DNA of 64,000 nt from Chlorops oryzae (GCA_020466095.1 CM035808.1:56257152-56321151), one strand, 5' to 3'. Positions 41,510 to 52,215 are shown, counted from the first letter of the stretch. The notes: generated by a model not told the origin, from the letters alone. A program made the numbers and translations.

Positions 41510-42160
41510 GATTCAGTTCGATTCCTCGTGCCCGAAATAGGGGGAAACGGTTAAATTCGATCTTGTCTTTTTTTCGATTACCACAGTGTTATTTATCAAA
41601 CTTTTACAAAATTTGCTACTTTTATAATCTTTCGTTTGACATATATTGCAAAATAAATTTCTAAGCCTGCCAAAACATTTTATTTCTAAATGACCTTCTT
41701 TCCTACAATACGTGCAGGTTAAGGGTTCAAATCCTGGCTTTCTTCTATTTTCACCACAATTTCTGCCCATTGCCATATTCAAGGCAAATGATGCAGTAAA
41801 GAGTATTTCTTCTCTGCCGGAGTACTCAGCTATTTTAATCAAAAATGAGAGAGGCTTATCCCTATGTCCTTCTAGACGGAGTTGCATATTCCGACCCTTT
41901 ACTCCGAAAATGAACTTATTTTTTAGCCAGTTTTGGGTACTGGCTAAGTGCTGATAATGCCTCAGATGTATTCCATGCCTTCCTTTATCAATTCTTTGGC
42001 CTCTTTTAGCACGGACACTATCCTTTTCACAAATCTTCGCGCTTTTTCATGTGAAAATTCAGCAGCGCTTTCTATCTCAAATCTAATTGTTTCTTAACCT
42101 CTGAGTTTTAAGAAATTTTTCTTTAAAAAATCCCGAAGCTTATCTGTACTGTTAAAACTG
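41510..42160 (-). pseudogene. gypsy-type gag relic with zinc knuckle
   Basis: Minus-strand frames give LRLEGHRDKPLSFLIKIAEY and CTYCRKEGHLEIKC (CCHC knuckle), then a second partial knuckle, CNICQTKDYKSSKFC. A helical segment upstream (42100-41900; EKARRFVKRIVSVLKEAKEL) is in another frame. Together with the primer site at 42939-42956 this is the 5' part of a gypsy element, cut off at about 41510. Confidence 0.7.
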
Positions 42161-42938
42161 TTCTGGCTAGCCTTTATGTCAGCTGATCCTGATAGCCTTC
42201 GTTTTACACACCTTATTGTATTTTGCTTATCCATATTTTGTGCTATGCTTTTTTGTAAATCTAAATGTTTGATACATTTTTTTCTTCTTCAGATTTTAAT
42301 TCTGGGTGGTCTTGGCCAGCTTGAAGTTGATTTACCGTTGTTACTATTGACGTTAGGGTGATCTGATTTTAAATACGGATTTGCGTAAGCGTTTGCTTTT
42401 CTATATATTTAATATGAACCCGGCACAGGTCCGCATAAAATACATTTCAAGACAAAAAGGACTTTTTGCGATAAAATATTGTTTTGAATGTTTTGTACTC
42501 ACCATTTTTTTAGTTGGCTGCTGTATGTTGGTTCTTCTTTATTTGAGCTGCTCGCTCCGGTACTGTTAATTTTTAATTTTAAACGTTTATTAAAGTTTCT
42601 CAAGGTTTTTGTTTGTTATTGATAAAAGCTTTTGCTCATTCAGTTGATGTTATCCACGATTTTAAGACCTGGAAGGTTCCAAGTTATCTTTACTATCGTT
42701 TTTCACACTTTCTAGCGTACAGATAAAGTTTTCTTACTACAAGGATTAAAACATTTTCAAAGAAAAATCGGCAAGTTACTTTTAAGTGAGTTCTTAGGAC
42801 GATGTTTACCACCTTTTCAATACCTGGAAGGTTCCGCTTCGGGTGAACTCGTGTTTTCGTATGGAACACCACAAAAACTTTTAAAGATATTTCTTTTAAA
42901 AATTTTGAGCCTTGAGCCACATTTAACTGAAATTCAGT
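42161..42938 (-). other. 5' leader/gag region of the gypsy relic, unresolved
   Basis: The segment between gag and primer site has no long open frame on the minus strand and no recognisable block. A repeated ACCTGGAAGGTTCC (42669 and 42822) suggests a small internal duplication. Confidence 0.35.
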
Positions 42939-42956
42939 CGAATATCGGCTGCGCCA
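42939..42956 (-). promoter_or_regulatory. Primer binding site of the gypsy relic
   Basis: Minus strand reads TGGCGCAGCCGATATTCG. This is close to the tRNA-Ser type site TGGCGCAGTCG known from 17.6/297/ZAM-like gypsy elements. It marks the inner border of a 5' LTR. Confidence 0.7.
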
Positions 42957-42957
42957 A

Positions 42958-43103
42958 TGTTTAAGTATTTTCTGATGTATTCCGAATTGAATACACCGTC
43001 TAAACAGTTTTGTGCAAATAAATAAAGCGACGGAGGCAAAATAGATACCTTTAGAGCCGTTTTCTTATGTCCCTTGTAAATTTAAAGTGAGCTGCAAAGT
43101 TCA
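42958..43103 (-). repeat. Partial 5' LTR of the gypsy relic, cut by the assembly gap
   Basis: Sequence from the primer site up to the run of N. It contains an AATAAATAAAG-like region on one strand and ends ACA before the primer site on the minus strand. The outer part of the LTR is hidden in the gap. Confidence 0.55.
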
Positions 43104-43203
43104 NNNNNNNNNNNNNNNNNNNNNNNNNNNNNNNNNNNNNNNNNNNNNNNNNNNNNNNNNNNNNNNNNNNNNNNNNNNNNNNNNNNNNNNNNNNNNNNNN
43201 NNN
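43104..43203. other. Assembly gap (100 N)
   Basis: Exactly 100 N, the usual placeholder for a gap of unknown size. It removes the outer left end of the long-armed transposon and the outer part of the gypsy LTR. Confidence 0.99.
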
Positions 43204-43976
43204 ATTTTTTTTTACTCCGAACATTTTTTCTGAACAAACCTACCCCCTATCTCCCCTCCTTAAGGGGGCTCCCATACAAAAATAATAATTTTATAACTTT
43301 TCCCCCATCGTCCTAACTAGCCCCAGAGTGCCCCTAGAGGAGTCAAATGTATGACCGACCCCCATTAACTTTGTCCCCATAACATATTTGTGGCACAAAG
43401 TGACTCCTATCTCTCCTCCTAAGTGGGGCCCCCATACAAAACTAACTTAATTTTATCAAAATTTAATGAAAACTGGCCGTCACTACAGTCGAACCTGTCC
43501 TAGAGAGATGATATGTATGACCGACCCCCACTATTTTTTTACCCCAAACATTTTGTTACAACACACCTACCCTCTATCTCCCTCCTAAGGGGGTCCCCCA
43601 TACAAAGTTTACCTTAAATTTTATCAAAATTTCATACAAAAGGCCGTCACTACAGTCAAAACCCGTCCTAGTGGGATGAAATGTATGACCGACCCCCACT
43701 GTGTTTTTACCCCAAACATTTTCTTCCAACACACCTACCTTCTATCTCCCCTCCAATGGGGGCCCCATACAAAATGACACTTAAATTAAAAAAAAACAAA
43801 AAAACACTCACAAACTTCAATCTTTATAAAAAAAAAACAAGATTATGTTTTAATAATATTTTATAATTATGACCTTTTTTAAAAAATGAATTTTGGGTTC
43901 CTTCTCCTTACTGGCCAAATAACAGCGATAATATCAACAAACTAAATTTTCGACTTAAGTGACGAAGACTTAAATT
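43204..43976 (+). repeat. Left inverted arm with ~165 bp tandem units
   Basis: TGTATGACCGACCCCC recurs at 43349, 43514 and 43682 (spacing 165 and 168). Each unit also holds CCCATACAAAA and CTATCTCCCCTCC. The innermost part (43800-43976) is single-copy and ends ACTTAAGTGACGAAGACTTA. Confidence 0.88.
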
Positions 43977-44041
43977 CTCATTTGTTTTATAAAATTTTTC
44001 ATATAAGACAACATGAACATGTCCATAAGGAAACGACAAAA

Positions 44042-46439
44042 ATGGATTCAGTAAGTGCTAAAGGGCGTATTTTACGGTCAACCGATCCGCTCACAAACAT
44101 TTATTTGATTGGGTCATGTGAAATCAATATTATTGGTGCAAAACTACCATCAGTTGCTCAAGTTTTAAGAGTGTTTTTTTATAATATGCGTGCTGTGAAA
44201 CTGGCGAAGAGGCAAAGTGCACAGCTAGCCGTGCGCGAAGTGCTCATTTTCTGGGAAAAGGCGAGAATACCAACTAGACAAGACTATCATTGCATAGCGA
44301 AGCTTTTGAAAATCTATGATCAGTGGAAGGATTTAGAAAAACGAGTGAATCAGCAACTAAAGCAACGACATGACATGGAAAAAAAATTTGTCGATTCCCT
44401 CGACGATTTGTTTGACATTGCACACAATAATGCAATGGAAAACATAAAAAACGAAGAAGACAAATTATTTTTGCAAGCGCAAAGACAAAAAGTTCGGCCA
44501 GGATCGATGATAGGGGCTGATTTTATATTGCAAGGGAAAGAAAAAAGGAAAGCTCAACGCGAGGCGGCAACGGAGGAAAGATTGCAGAAATATTTTAAAA
44601 ACGTAGCGCAACAGAATGGTAAGCAAGATTACCATAAAGGAGAAGTTTCCTTTTCTTATGACAGTGTGTAATTTTAGCACAGTGCAGTGATTGCAACGAA
44701 GTTGTTAATGACTCAGATTATTGCAACGATCAGGTGCCGAAAAATGGAAAAGAAGACGAAACATGTGGTGTTTCGGAGAGGGAATCACTGAGGAAAAGAG
44801 GGACAGTTCATTTTATGAATGAGAGAATAGTTGGCGCGCTGGATAAGTCTAAGATTTCAAGCGGAGATGCTGCTCATCTCTTCATGGCAGTCGCCAAAGC
44901 ATTTGGTCTTTGTACCAGTGATCTTGTAATCAATCGAGCTTCAATCGATCGCGAGCGTATTCGAATCCGTGCGATTATGTCTAAAAATATTAAGGCAGAT
45001 TTCCACGAATCCGTAATATAAAACATTTTTTATCCATGTTGTGGGTCATAATTTCATTAATTGCAGATTTTGAATTGTCATGGACTTGTTGTCCATTGGG
45101 ATGGAAAAATGCTGCAATCAATAACAGGTCACGAGAAAGTTGAGCGTCTACCAGTGATCATAAGTAGCAATAAAGTAGAAAAATTACTGGCCATTCCTAT
45201 TCTGTCTGATGGAAAAGGTGAGTCGATTGCAAATTCCGTTTATGACACGTTGAAAGAATGGAACCTCGTCCATAAAGTTGAAGCGATGGTTTTTGACACT
45301 ACTGCAACCAACACAGGTATTCACAAAGGTGCCTGTAAATTCTTACAACAGAAAATTGGTCGTTCATTGCTACCGATTGGTTGTTGTCATCATGTGTATG
45401 AAGTAGTGTTGCGAGGTGTCTTCGATCTAAAGATCCTAACTTGAAAGGACCAGATGTACCGATATTTGAACGATTTTAGCAAGCGTGGGATTCCGGTCGG
45501 ATTGATGCGAATATTCATCAAAGTGGTGTAGTCGATAAAATAGTTCATAGTGTCATACTGATGGAAGAATCTAGATCCACTATAAATTTTTGCAAGGAGC
45601 AACTAGCAACAAATCAGCCACGTGACGATTACAGAGACTTTTTATATCTCACAGTTGTTTTTCTTGGAGGAAAGCTGCCCAGCTATACCATTAGACGACC
45701 AGGTGCAACATGTCATGCGAGATGGATGTCTAAAGCAATTTATGCGTTGCAAATTTTCATATATAGGCACCAATTCGAATTTGAAGGCCAAGAAATGCAA
45801 AATATTCGTGATGTTTGTATTTTCATCGTGAAATTGTACATCAAGGCATGGTATAGTTTAACAAATGGCATAACAGCAGCAAAACAGGATCTCGACTTTA
45901 TCAAAAACTCCATTGCCTATGCAAATATTGACAAAGCGGTGTCTGATGTAATTCTGAACAAAATGCGAAACCATCTCTGGAGTTTGTCAGAGGAACTCAT
46001 GGGTTTTGCATTCTTTGACTCCAACATTTCCTTAGCAGCAAAACGGAAGATGGTGTCAAATCTCACACGACCATCCAAACAAAATAATTTATTCAAAATT
46101 GAGGCAACAATTAAAGAAATTCGGTCTTATTCTGCGAAATGCATCAGTAGCTTTGTGACCGAAAAAACTTCGAATTTCTTCGATCGCTTCAATTTTTCCA
46201 CCAAATATCTGGATGAAGATCCTTCAACGTGGAATTCGAATTCTGAATACCAAAAGGACTCATTATTTTGTCGCGGCATCTACGTTGTCAATGATTCCGC
46301 AGAAAGAGGAATTAAACTAATGCAAGAATACAACAAAATATTGACGAAAGATGAAAAATCTCTACAATTTATTCTCCAAGTAGTTGAAAACTATCGCCGG
46401 CAATACCCAACGTATCGCAAAAGTGACCTATCAAAATAA
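44042..46439 (+). pseudogene. Three-exon transposase-like gene with frameshift and stop
   Basis: Exon 1 runs from ATG 44042 to about 44618 and contains REVLIFWEKARIPTRQDYHC and SLDDLFDIAHNNAMENIKNE. A 59 bp intron (GTAAGC to TTTTAG, ending 44677) and a 54 bp intron (45013-45066) are both GT-AG. Exon 3 begins ILNCHGLVVHWDGKMLQSIT, then AMVFDTTATNTGIHKGACKF and GCCHHVYEVVLRGVFD. A frameshift at about 45430 and a TAG at 45478 follow, after which the frame is open to 46439 and includes NDSAERGIKLMQEYNKILTK. The HWDGK, FDTTATNTG and DSAERG blocks are plausible D, D, E residues, with a C-x-H-H after the second as in hAT/MuDR/P-type folds. I recall similar uncharacterised proteins in aphid and Hydra genomes. 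The lesions make it inactive. Confidence 0.7.
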
Positions 46440-46565
46440 TAAAAACATTTTTTCCTGTACAAATTGCAAAACTTCACTTGTATCATTGACTATAAGTTTA
46501 AAAAGATAAACTCCACATATATTAATTGTTATACGAGTATGTAGTCTCAAAATATTCGTCATGAA

Positions 46566-47341
46566 TGTAAGTCTTCGTCACTTAAGTCGAAAATTTAATT
46601 TGTTGAATATTATCGCTGTTATTTGGCCAGTAAGGAGAAGGAACCCAAAATTCATTTTTAAAAAAGGTCATAATTATAAAATATTATTAAAACATAATCT
46701 TGTTTTTTTTATAAAGATTGAAGTTTGTGAGTGTTTTTTTGTTTTTTTTAAATTTAAGTGTCATTTTGTATGGGGGCCCCCCATTGGAGGGGAGATAGAA
46801 GGTAGGTGTGTTGGAAGAAAATGTTTGGGGTAAAAACACAGTGGGGGTCGGTCATACATTTCATCGCACTAGGACGGGTTTGACTGTAGTGACGTCCTTT
46901 TGTATGAAATTTTGATAAAAGTAAGGTAATTTTGTATGGGGGACCCCCTTAGGAGGGGAGATAGAGGGTAGGTGTTTTTGAACAAAATGTTTGGGGTAAA
47001 AAAATAGTGGGGGTCGGTCATACATTTCATCTCTCTAGGACAGGTTCGACTGTAGTGACGGCCAGTTTTCATTAAATTTTTATAAAATTAAGTTAGTTTT
47101 GTATGGGGCCCCACTTAGGAGGAGAGATAGGAGTCACTTTGTGCCGCAAAAATATTAGGGGGACAAAGTTAATGGGGGTCGGTCATACATTTGACTCCTC
47201 TAGGGGCACTCTGGGACTAGTTAGGACGATGGGGGGAAAAGTTATAAAATTATTATTTTTGTATGGGAGCCCCCTTAAGGAGGGGAGATAGGGGGTAGGT
47301 TTGTTCAGAAAAAATGTTCGGAGTAAAAAAATAATGGGGGT
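46566..47341 (-). repeat. Right inverted arm with 162-166 bp tandem units
   Basis: GGGGGTCGGTCATAC-type starts occur at 46843, 47009, 47174 and 47336 (spacing 166, 165, 162; the last is GGGGGTTGGTCATACG). Each unit contains TAGGACAGGTTCGACTGTAG or a variant, TTTTGTATGGG and AGGAGGGGAGATAG. It is the reverse complement of the left arm with a few percent mismatch. Confidence 0.88.
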
Positions 47342-47560
47342 TGGTCATACGTTATATATCCGTAGGGGCGCCTTGTGGGGAGTTAAGGGCCGTTTCCTCT
47401 CTATTTTTGCCAATTTCCCAAACTTCAATTGAAAACTGCCACGGGTTCCCGTTATCCGATTGCTTCCAAATTTCTCACGTTTCTACTCCATGTCCAATGG
47501 AACACTTCTGGACCCTGAGACCGATTGAAATTCCATTTCGGGAATTAAGAGCAGCCCTTA
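47342..47560. other. Probable outer end of the long-armed transposon or its flank
   Basis: Continues with a partial fifth unit (TAGGGGCGCCTTGTGGGGAG), then sequence with no visible partner because the left equivalent is in the gap. The exact end cannot be placed. Confidence 0.4.
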
Positions 47561-47624
47561 TGTCCACACACAAACGCGAGAAACCTGTAATAAGAACTAG
47601 TCAAGTGCATGCTTATACATCGTG

Positions 47625-47625
<1 letters not shown>

Positions 47626-47665
<40 letters not shown>
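47626..47665. repeat. (AC)20 microsatellite
   Basis: Forty bases of alternating C and A. The paralogous tract at 51846-51861 has only eight units. Confidence 0.95.
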
Positions 47666-47669
<4 letters not shown>

Positions 47670-47719
47670 GGAATTTTCTTGGCAATCCTCAAAAATTTTC
47701 TAAACAATTCTCAACATTT

Positions 47720-47940
47720 TTCCTCAGCAATCCTCAACATTTTTCCTCATCCATCCTCATCATTTTTTCTCATCCATCCTCATCATTTTTCCTCATCCAT
47801 CCTCATCATTTTTCCTCATCCATCCTTATAATTTTTCTGCACCCATCCTCATCATTTTTCCTCATCCATCCTCATCAGTTTTCCTCATCCATCCTCATCA
47901 TTTTTTCTCATCCATCTTCATCATTTTTCATTGATCCAGA
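47720..47940. repeat. 23 bp tandem array (CATTTTTCCTCATCCATCCT type)
   Basis: About nine imperfect units of 23 bp built on CATTTTTCCTCATCCATCCT followed by CAT. A shorter version lies at 51915-52120. Long open frames here are only translated repeats. Confidence 0.85.
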
Positions 47941-48029
47941 ATCCCCATATTTCACCTACTTGAGTACAGTAAACTATATAAGAAGTAATAACTCGTCTGA
48001 TATCTTGGGCTTCTATGCCCATGTCATAT

Positions 48030-48495
48030 AAATTGACTTCCTATTGAGATTTTCTCTGGTCCTGGCTATTTTGTCGTGCTCCTGTATCCAAGTTTGAATT
48101 ATAGCGTCATGTTGCTCACTCAAAAAATTTTGTAAAACACAATATGCCTTTCAGATCGCGTTAAGATTTCAATGGCTATTTTCGATTCCTTTTCCTATTC
48201 CTCGAAATCTTGCCTTTAACTGCCCAAATGCATTTTCGACTGCTCTTCGGCATTTTGAGAGCTCATAGTTGAGTTATCACTATAAGGATATGGCTTCGTC
48301 AAATTTTTAGTCAATTCAAAAGCCAAATCGCCTATAATGTAAATTGGGACTAATACATTGCTAATTACAGTGCTTATTTCCTTCATCAATGTACACAACT
48401 GTGTTTTTATTAATAACATCTCGTTTATTTGGGAGTCACTGCACCGACCAGAACTACCGACGCGTCGCGATTATAACGATTATAACTATATAAAT
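48030..48495 (-). pseudogene. PIF/Harbinger transposase C-terminal relic, copy 1
   Basis: Minus strand: VGSSGRCSDSQI, then VPIYIIGDLAFELTKNLTKP and, one frame over, NYELSKCRRAVENAFGQLKA followed by RFRGIGKGIENS. RRAxENAFGxLKxRFR is the signature of the last catalytic block of PIF/Harbinger transposases. Stops occur at about 48165 and 48145. The N-terminal portion lies at 49600-50100, separated by non-coding sequence. Confidence 0.82.
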
Positions 48496-49590
48496 AGCAG
48501 GGTGTCAAAAATCTGTTTTGGAAAAAATTTAATTTTTTTTTATAATTCCATTAGATCACATATTTAGTATAAACTTTTGTTTTGGGATCACAGTGCGGAG
48601 TGTTCGCAGAGTGATGAAACTTGTCACTGAACCTTATCTCAACAAAATTTAAAAAAAATATGATTTTTCTTCAAAATCGGCCAAGCAATTAACAGTATAC
48701 ACGATTTTCAAAACACATTCTTTTTAAGGGGTGGCATCGTGCTCTGAAAACGCCAAACGCCAAAAACAAGATTTCTTTGTATGGGGAATTTCGTTTTTTC
48801 TTGATAGTTTCCATGATATAGGTCCTTTTTGCTTGAGTTAAGTGGATTTTGAAGGGTAATTTGAAGGTCCTTCCGAAATAGGTACTAACTATAAAATCGG
48901 GTTTGTTTCAGGGTATGGCAAACGATTTCCAAAATGAGCATTTCCGAATTTCTGAGGTTTTAAGCTATACAGACGTGAAACCTTATTGATATATTAATTT
49001 AAAATTTATATAAATTTTTTAAAGACTTATCAATCACATGAAAAAACATCAAAATAACCCCCGTAATTCATTACTTTGTATGAAAATGAAACATAAATAA
49101 AATAAATTTTCCTGAAAAAGCTACCCAAATAGACAGCTATGATATTCATACAATGATTTCAAGGGATGCATGAAAATTGTCGACAATTTGATAACAATTC
49201 TAGTCCTCAAAATATGTTTTCAAAACTTCATCAAATTGACTTCATTGCACGGTCTCATATCATGACATGAATAATAAATAATATGAGTATGAGGTCAATA
49301 TGTAACCATATACTGAAATCATAATTTGCTCTCAAGTTGAGCACATTTTGGTCCCTCATAAGCAACACATACTTTCAGCATCGTTTGAGTCATGCATGAT
49401 GTCAAGATGATGCGAATATGTTGTATTTTGTCTATTTGGGTACATATTTTCTTATATATTATATATGGAACAAAAATTTTTTTTTCAAATTGAAGACTGA
49501 AGATTTTTCTTGAAACAAAAAATGGGATTGTAGATTTGTCGGACGATTTTGAAAAAAATTACACGTTGCTATATATAAATGAACCGATAT
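48496..49590. mobile_element. Non-coding insertion within the Harbinger relic
   Basis: Separates the two halves of the transposase relic. Short imperfect inverted ends (AATAGCAGGGTGTCA near 48495; TACACGTTGCTATATA near 49560) suggest an inserted MITE-like element. It is present in both duplicates (52675-53430 in copy 2), so it predates the duplication. It contains the younger MITE at 49124-49440. Confidence 0.5.
49124..49440. mobile_element. MITE with CCCAAATAGACA ends and TA duplication
   Basis: Perfect 12 bp inverted ends CCCAAATAGACA / TGTCTATTTGGG, TA at 49122-49123 and 49441-49442. The paralogous site in the second duplicate (53292-53293) reads AAAAAGCTACATATTTT, an exact empty site with one TA. 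317 bp, non-coding. TA duplication fits a Tc1/mariner-type source. Confidence 0.92.
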
Positions 49591-49599
49591 CATAAAAAC

Positions 49600-50100
49600 C
49601 TATAAGTAGGAATGCGCTGTTGGTGCTTTAGAATAAGAAAATACCTATCATCCACTAAGGCCAATAGGACAGTCGAATACCATCCCTTGTTATTGTGATA
49701 GTCGATTGCGTCTTGTACGGTCGGATGTATTTAAACGTGCAGCCATCTAAAAAAAATTTTTTTATGTTACAAATTTGGAAAAATATTGTGAGTAGTGCTT
49801 ACGTATAGCACCAAAGCATTGTGGAAGACCAACTTTTCCATCTTTGAAACCCTCAACATATTCTTCAATTTGACCTTTTGTGAGGGGAAAAATATTCATG
49901 CTCAGTGTTCTAAGTTTAAGTTAAAATTTTTGCGGTATGCTGCAGATGAACCCAGTGTATACAGGGCCACAGCCACTCTTTTTAAAAAAAGAAATACATT
50001 GACGCAAAAACGTATCTTTTTTTTCCAAAGTCTACAACAGGTTGCAAGGAACTTTGATTGATTCCCGATAAATTCGGAAATGGGTGCGAAAAGATTTATT
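49600..50100 (-). pseudogene. PIF/Harbinger transposase central relic, copy 1
   Basis: Minus strand: KGQIEEYVEGFKDGKVGLPQ leading into CFGAI, where Harbinger transposases have FPNCxGAIDGTH (first catalytic Asp). Upstream pieces near 50080-49960 (INQSSLQPVVDF, SGCGPVYTGFICSIPQKF) fit the region before it. Frame breaks are present. Confidence 0.65.
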
Positions 50101-50174
50101 ATTATTAACCAGGCAATCAGTTTCCAAAAAAAAAAAAATTGCTGCGTGGCTGCAATAAATTCTAACGAAACTAG

Positions 50175-51042
50175 CTAGCGAAAACGATCAAAGACTGCGC
50201 CGTCATCGCTGGAGGTCGAACTGTTGAACGCAAGAGAGCAAAGGGTTTCGTTAAATCGGTTGGGAAAACGGACAGACTGCCCGCCTTGCGATACGCAATA
50301 AGTATTTCCTGCTCCTAGCTGCACACCTCCTGCACAAACTCCTGGACGAGGATCATGTCGCATGTTAGAGGGACCTGCCAGCCCCAGTTGCTTGGTTGGG
50401 GCAGAAAAGATGTTGAAGTATATTAGTGAGCAGATGGTCAATAATAAACAAAGAAGAGAGGGAGGGGGGGCTGTTGCGAGAATGTTAGAGCGACGGTGGG
50501 CGGTGAAACTTGGCCATCCAGTGTTGCAGTAGCATTTGGAAAATGCAGCAAGGTATGATGTCGTTGTTGGCACTTTTCACAGCGAACGGTACTATTGCAC
50601 TTTGCCCTTCGATGACCGGCCGAGAGACAATTTAGACATCGATTATGTTGTGAAACCGCTTGAACACGTTCGTCGACCGACATTTGAAGCAATTTATCAC
50701 AGTGACGTAAAAGAGGGTTGCCACTGCATAAAATACACGGATTGCGTTGGGGGAGCATATATTTTTTCCCATAGCATATTGCTGAGTTATCCCCGGCTTA
50801 ACTTGGAGTTGTTGACATTCGTCCAAAGCGATCCGAGCACGTGCGACGACTCCAACACTCCTTTCACCTCTTTCACAAGCTACACTGAACGCATTGTTGA
50901 CGCGTTGCCAAGCGGTTTTGATGTCCTCCTCAAAAATCTCCAGAAGCGACTCCGACGAAGTCCCTGGATCACAGTCAGCCGCATAAAGGCACAAACCCTT
51001 GAGATTCTCTAGCTCGAAGTTGATATTCCAATTGGACGCCAT
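50175..51042 (-). pseudogene. BEL/Pao gag with large internal deletion, copy 1
   Basis: Minus strand begins MASNWNINFELENLKGLCLY at 51042 (Gag N-terminus) and shifts frame to PCILCSGNPLLRHCDKLLQM, NRCLNCLSAGHRRAKCNSTV and CEKCQQRHHTLLHFPNA, the three-part BEL zinc-knuckle region. It then jumps to a downstream piece (QLGAGNTYCVSQGG). Protease and most of pol are missing. The jump from the knuckle region to SPPTVALTFS reflects the deletion relative to copy 2. Confidence 0.8.
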
Positions 51043-51625
51043 GATGATTGTAGAAAGTTATTGTGAAATCGAGATTGCAGCGATGTGTCTTAATCTCATT
51101 GAGATGTATAACGACGACCACTGCCGGTCGTAGCGCACTTGAAAATAAAGTATTTACTTTTTCCAATCGATGTAATTTGATCGACTCCGTAAGAGTCGAG
51201 GTTGAACAAATTTTCGGTCAAGGCCTGTCGTAGCGCACTGATTATGGACTTTCACTTTTGCAACACCCCGCAAGCTTCCTGCTTCCCCAAATTCAATAAA
51301 AAAAATCTAATCGGTTCAATATGTTAAAGAAAGTCGCAATAAATTCCAGATTCGAGTACATTTATTTGTCGCCGAAAATTTCGAATAAGAAATTCATATT
51401 TCTATCATAACAATGTTATGCATAAACGTAAGCAGAGCGCAAGCATCGCAGCATATATTTATGTGATGCTGTATGCCTATATGCATAGGGATCAAACAAC
51501 GGTGCTAACATACCAATACGCCTTGCAATTCTTATTGACTTTGTCTCGAGAATGCACGCTACTCCTTAACGCAAATTTCGGCACACGATGCCGAAACTGA
51601 CCTACGCAATAAGTATGGTTGTATG
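51043..51625 (-). repeat. Probable 5' UTR/LTR of the BEL/Pao copy 1
   Basis: Sequence upstream of the gag start on the minus strand, containing a perfect hairpin (TTTCGGCATCGTGTGCCGAAA core, 51575-51597) and an AATAAA-type signal. The copy at 57412-57996 is colinear. The LTR borders are not certain. Confidence 0.45.
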
Positions 51626-51780
51626 AAAAACTATTTTTACGACTTTTTTAAATCACAGTGTGACCTTTCTTTTTCCATTCAACCCAATTTAAATATTCCT
51701 ATTGAAATTTGTTACCCACCGCGTTCTCCTTCAATTGATAAGCTGCATTTTTTTTTTTACCTGATAAGCATCAGCAATAT
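51626..51780. other. Junction segment between the two duplicates
   Basis: 155 bp with no counterpart in the other unit; marks the border between unit 1 (47561-51625) and unit 2 (51781-57996). Confidence 0.6.
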
Positions 51781-52215
51781 TGTCCACACACAAACGCGAG
51801 AAGCCTGTAATAAGAACAAGTCAATTGCATGCTTATGCATCGTGTCACACACACACACACATATAGAAATTTTCTTGGCAATCCTCAAAAAATTTTCTAA
51901 ACAATTCTCAACACTTTTCCTCAGCAATCCTCAACATTTTTCCTCATCCATCCTCATCATTTTTTCTCATCCATCCTCATCATTTTTCCTCATCATTTTT
52001 CCTTATCCATACTCATAGTTTTCTGCATCCATCCTCATTATTATTCCTCATCCATCCTCATAATTTTTCCTCATCCATCCTCATCATTTTTCCTCATCCA
52101 TCTTCATCATTTTTCATTGATCCAGAATCCCCATGTTTCACCTACTTGAGTACAGTAAAGTATATAAGAAGTAATAGCTCGTCTGATATCTTGGGCTTCT
52201 ATGCCCATGTCATAT

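Larger units (their letters stand above)
43204..47341 (+). mobile_element. DNA transposon with long repeat-built inverted arms, superfamily unassigned
   Basis: Left arm 43204-43976 and right arm 46566-47341 are inverted copies over at least 770 bp. The arms contain tandem ~165 bp units. Between them lies one interrupted gene of three exons. The left outer end is in the gap, and the right arm continues at least to a fourth partial unit after 47336, so true ends and target duplication are not visible. Arms are well conserved although the gene carries lesions. Confidence 0.82.
47561..50163. repeat. Segmental duplication, block A copy 1
   Basis: Colinear with 51781-53946 from TGTCCACACACAAACGCGAG to GGCTGCAATAAATTCT. 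The copy holds an (AC)n tract, a 23 bp tandem array and a Harbinger transposase relic. It differs from copy 2 by a 317 bp MITE, a deletion of about 70 bp in copy 2 and scattered substitutions. Confidence 0.88.
50174..51625. repeat. Segmental duplication, block B copy 1
   Basis: Colinear with 55663-57996 but lacks about 855 bp found there (56000-56872). It starts GCTAGCGAAAACGATCAAAG and ends TAAGTATGGTTGTATG. Confidence 0.88.

Noticed and set aside
44052..44170. Possible extra intron starting at GTAAGTG 44051
   Set aside because: The sequence it would remove includes KLPSVAQVLRVFFYNMR-type sequence that reads as conserved coding in this family.
46843..47341. ~165 bp repeats as satellite DNA
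   Set aside because: They occur as matched inverted arms around a transposase-like gene, so they are better explained as part of that transposon.
47609..48031. Long frames with repeated Ser/Ile/His and Phe motifs
   Set aside because: They translate the (AC)n tract and 23 bp tandem array; no gene evidence.
50536..51012. Plus-strand 158-codon frame, also seen at 56905-57435
   Set aside because: It is antisense to the BEL gag and zinc-knuckle region; conserved only because the block is duplicated.
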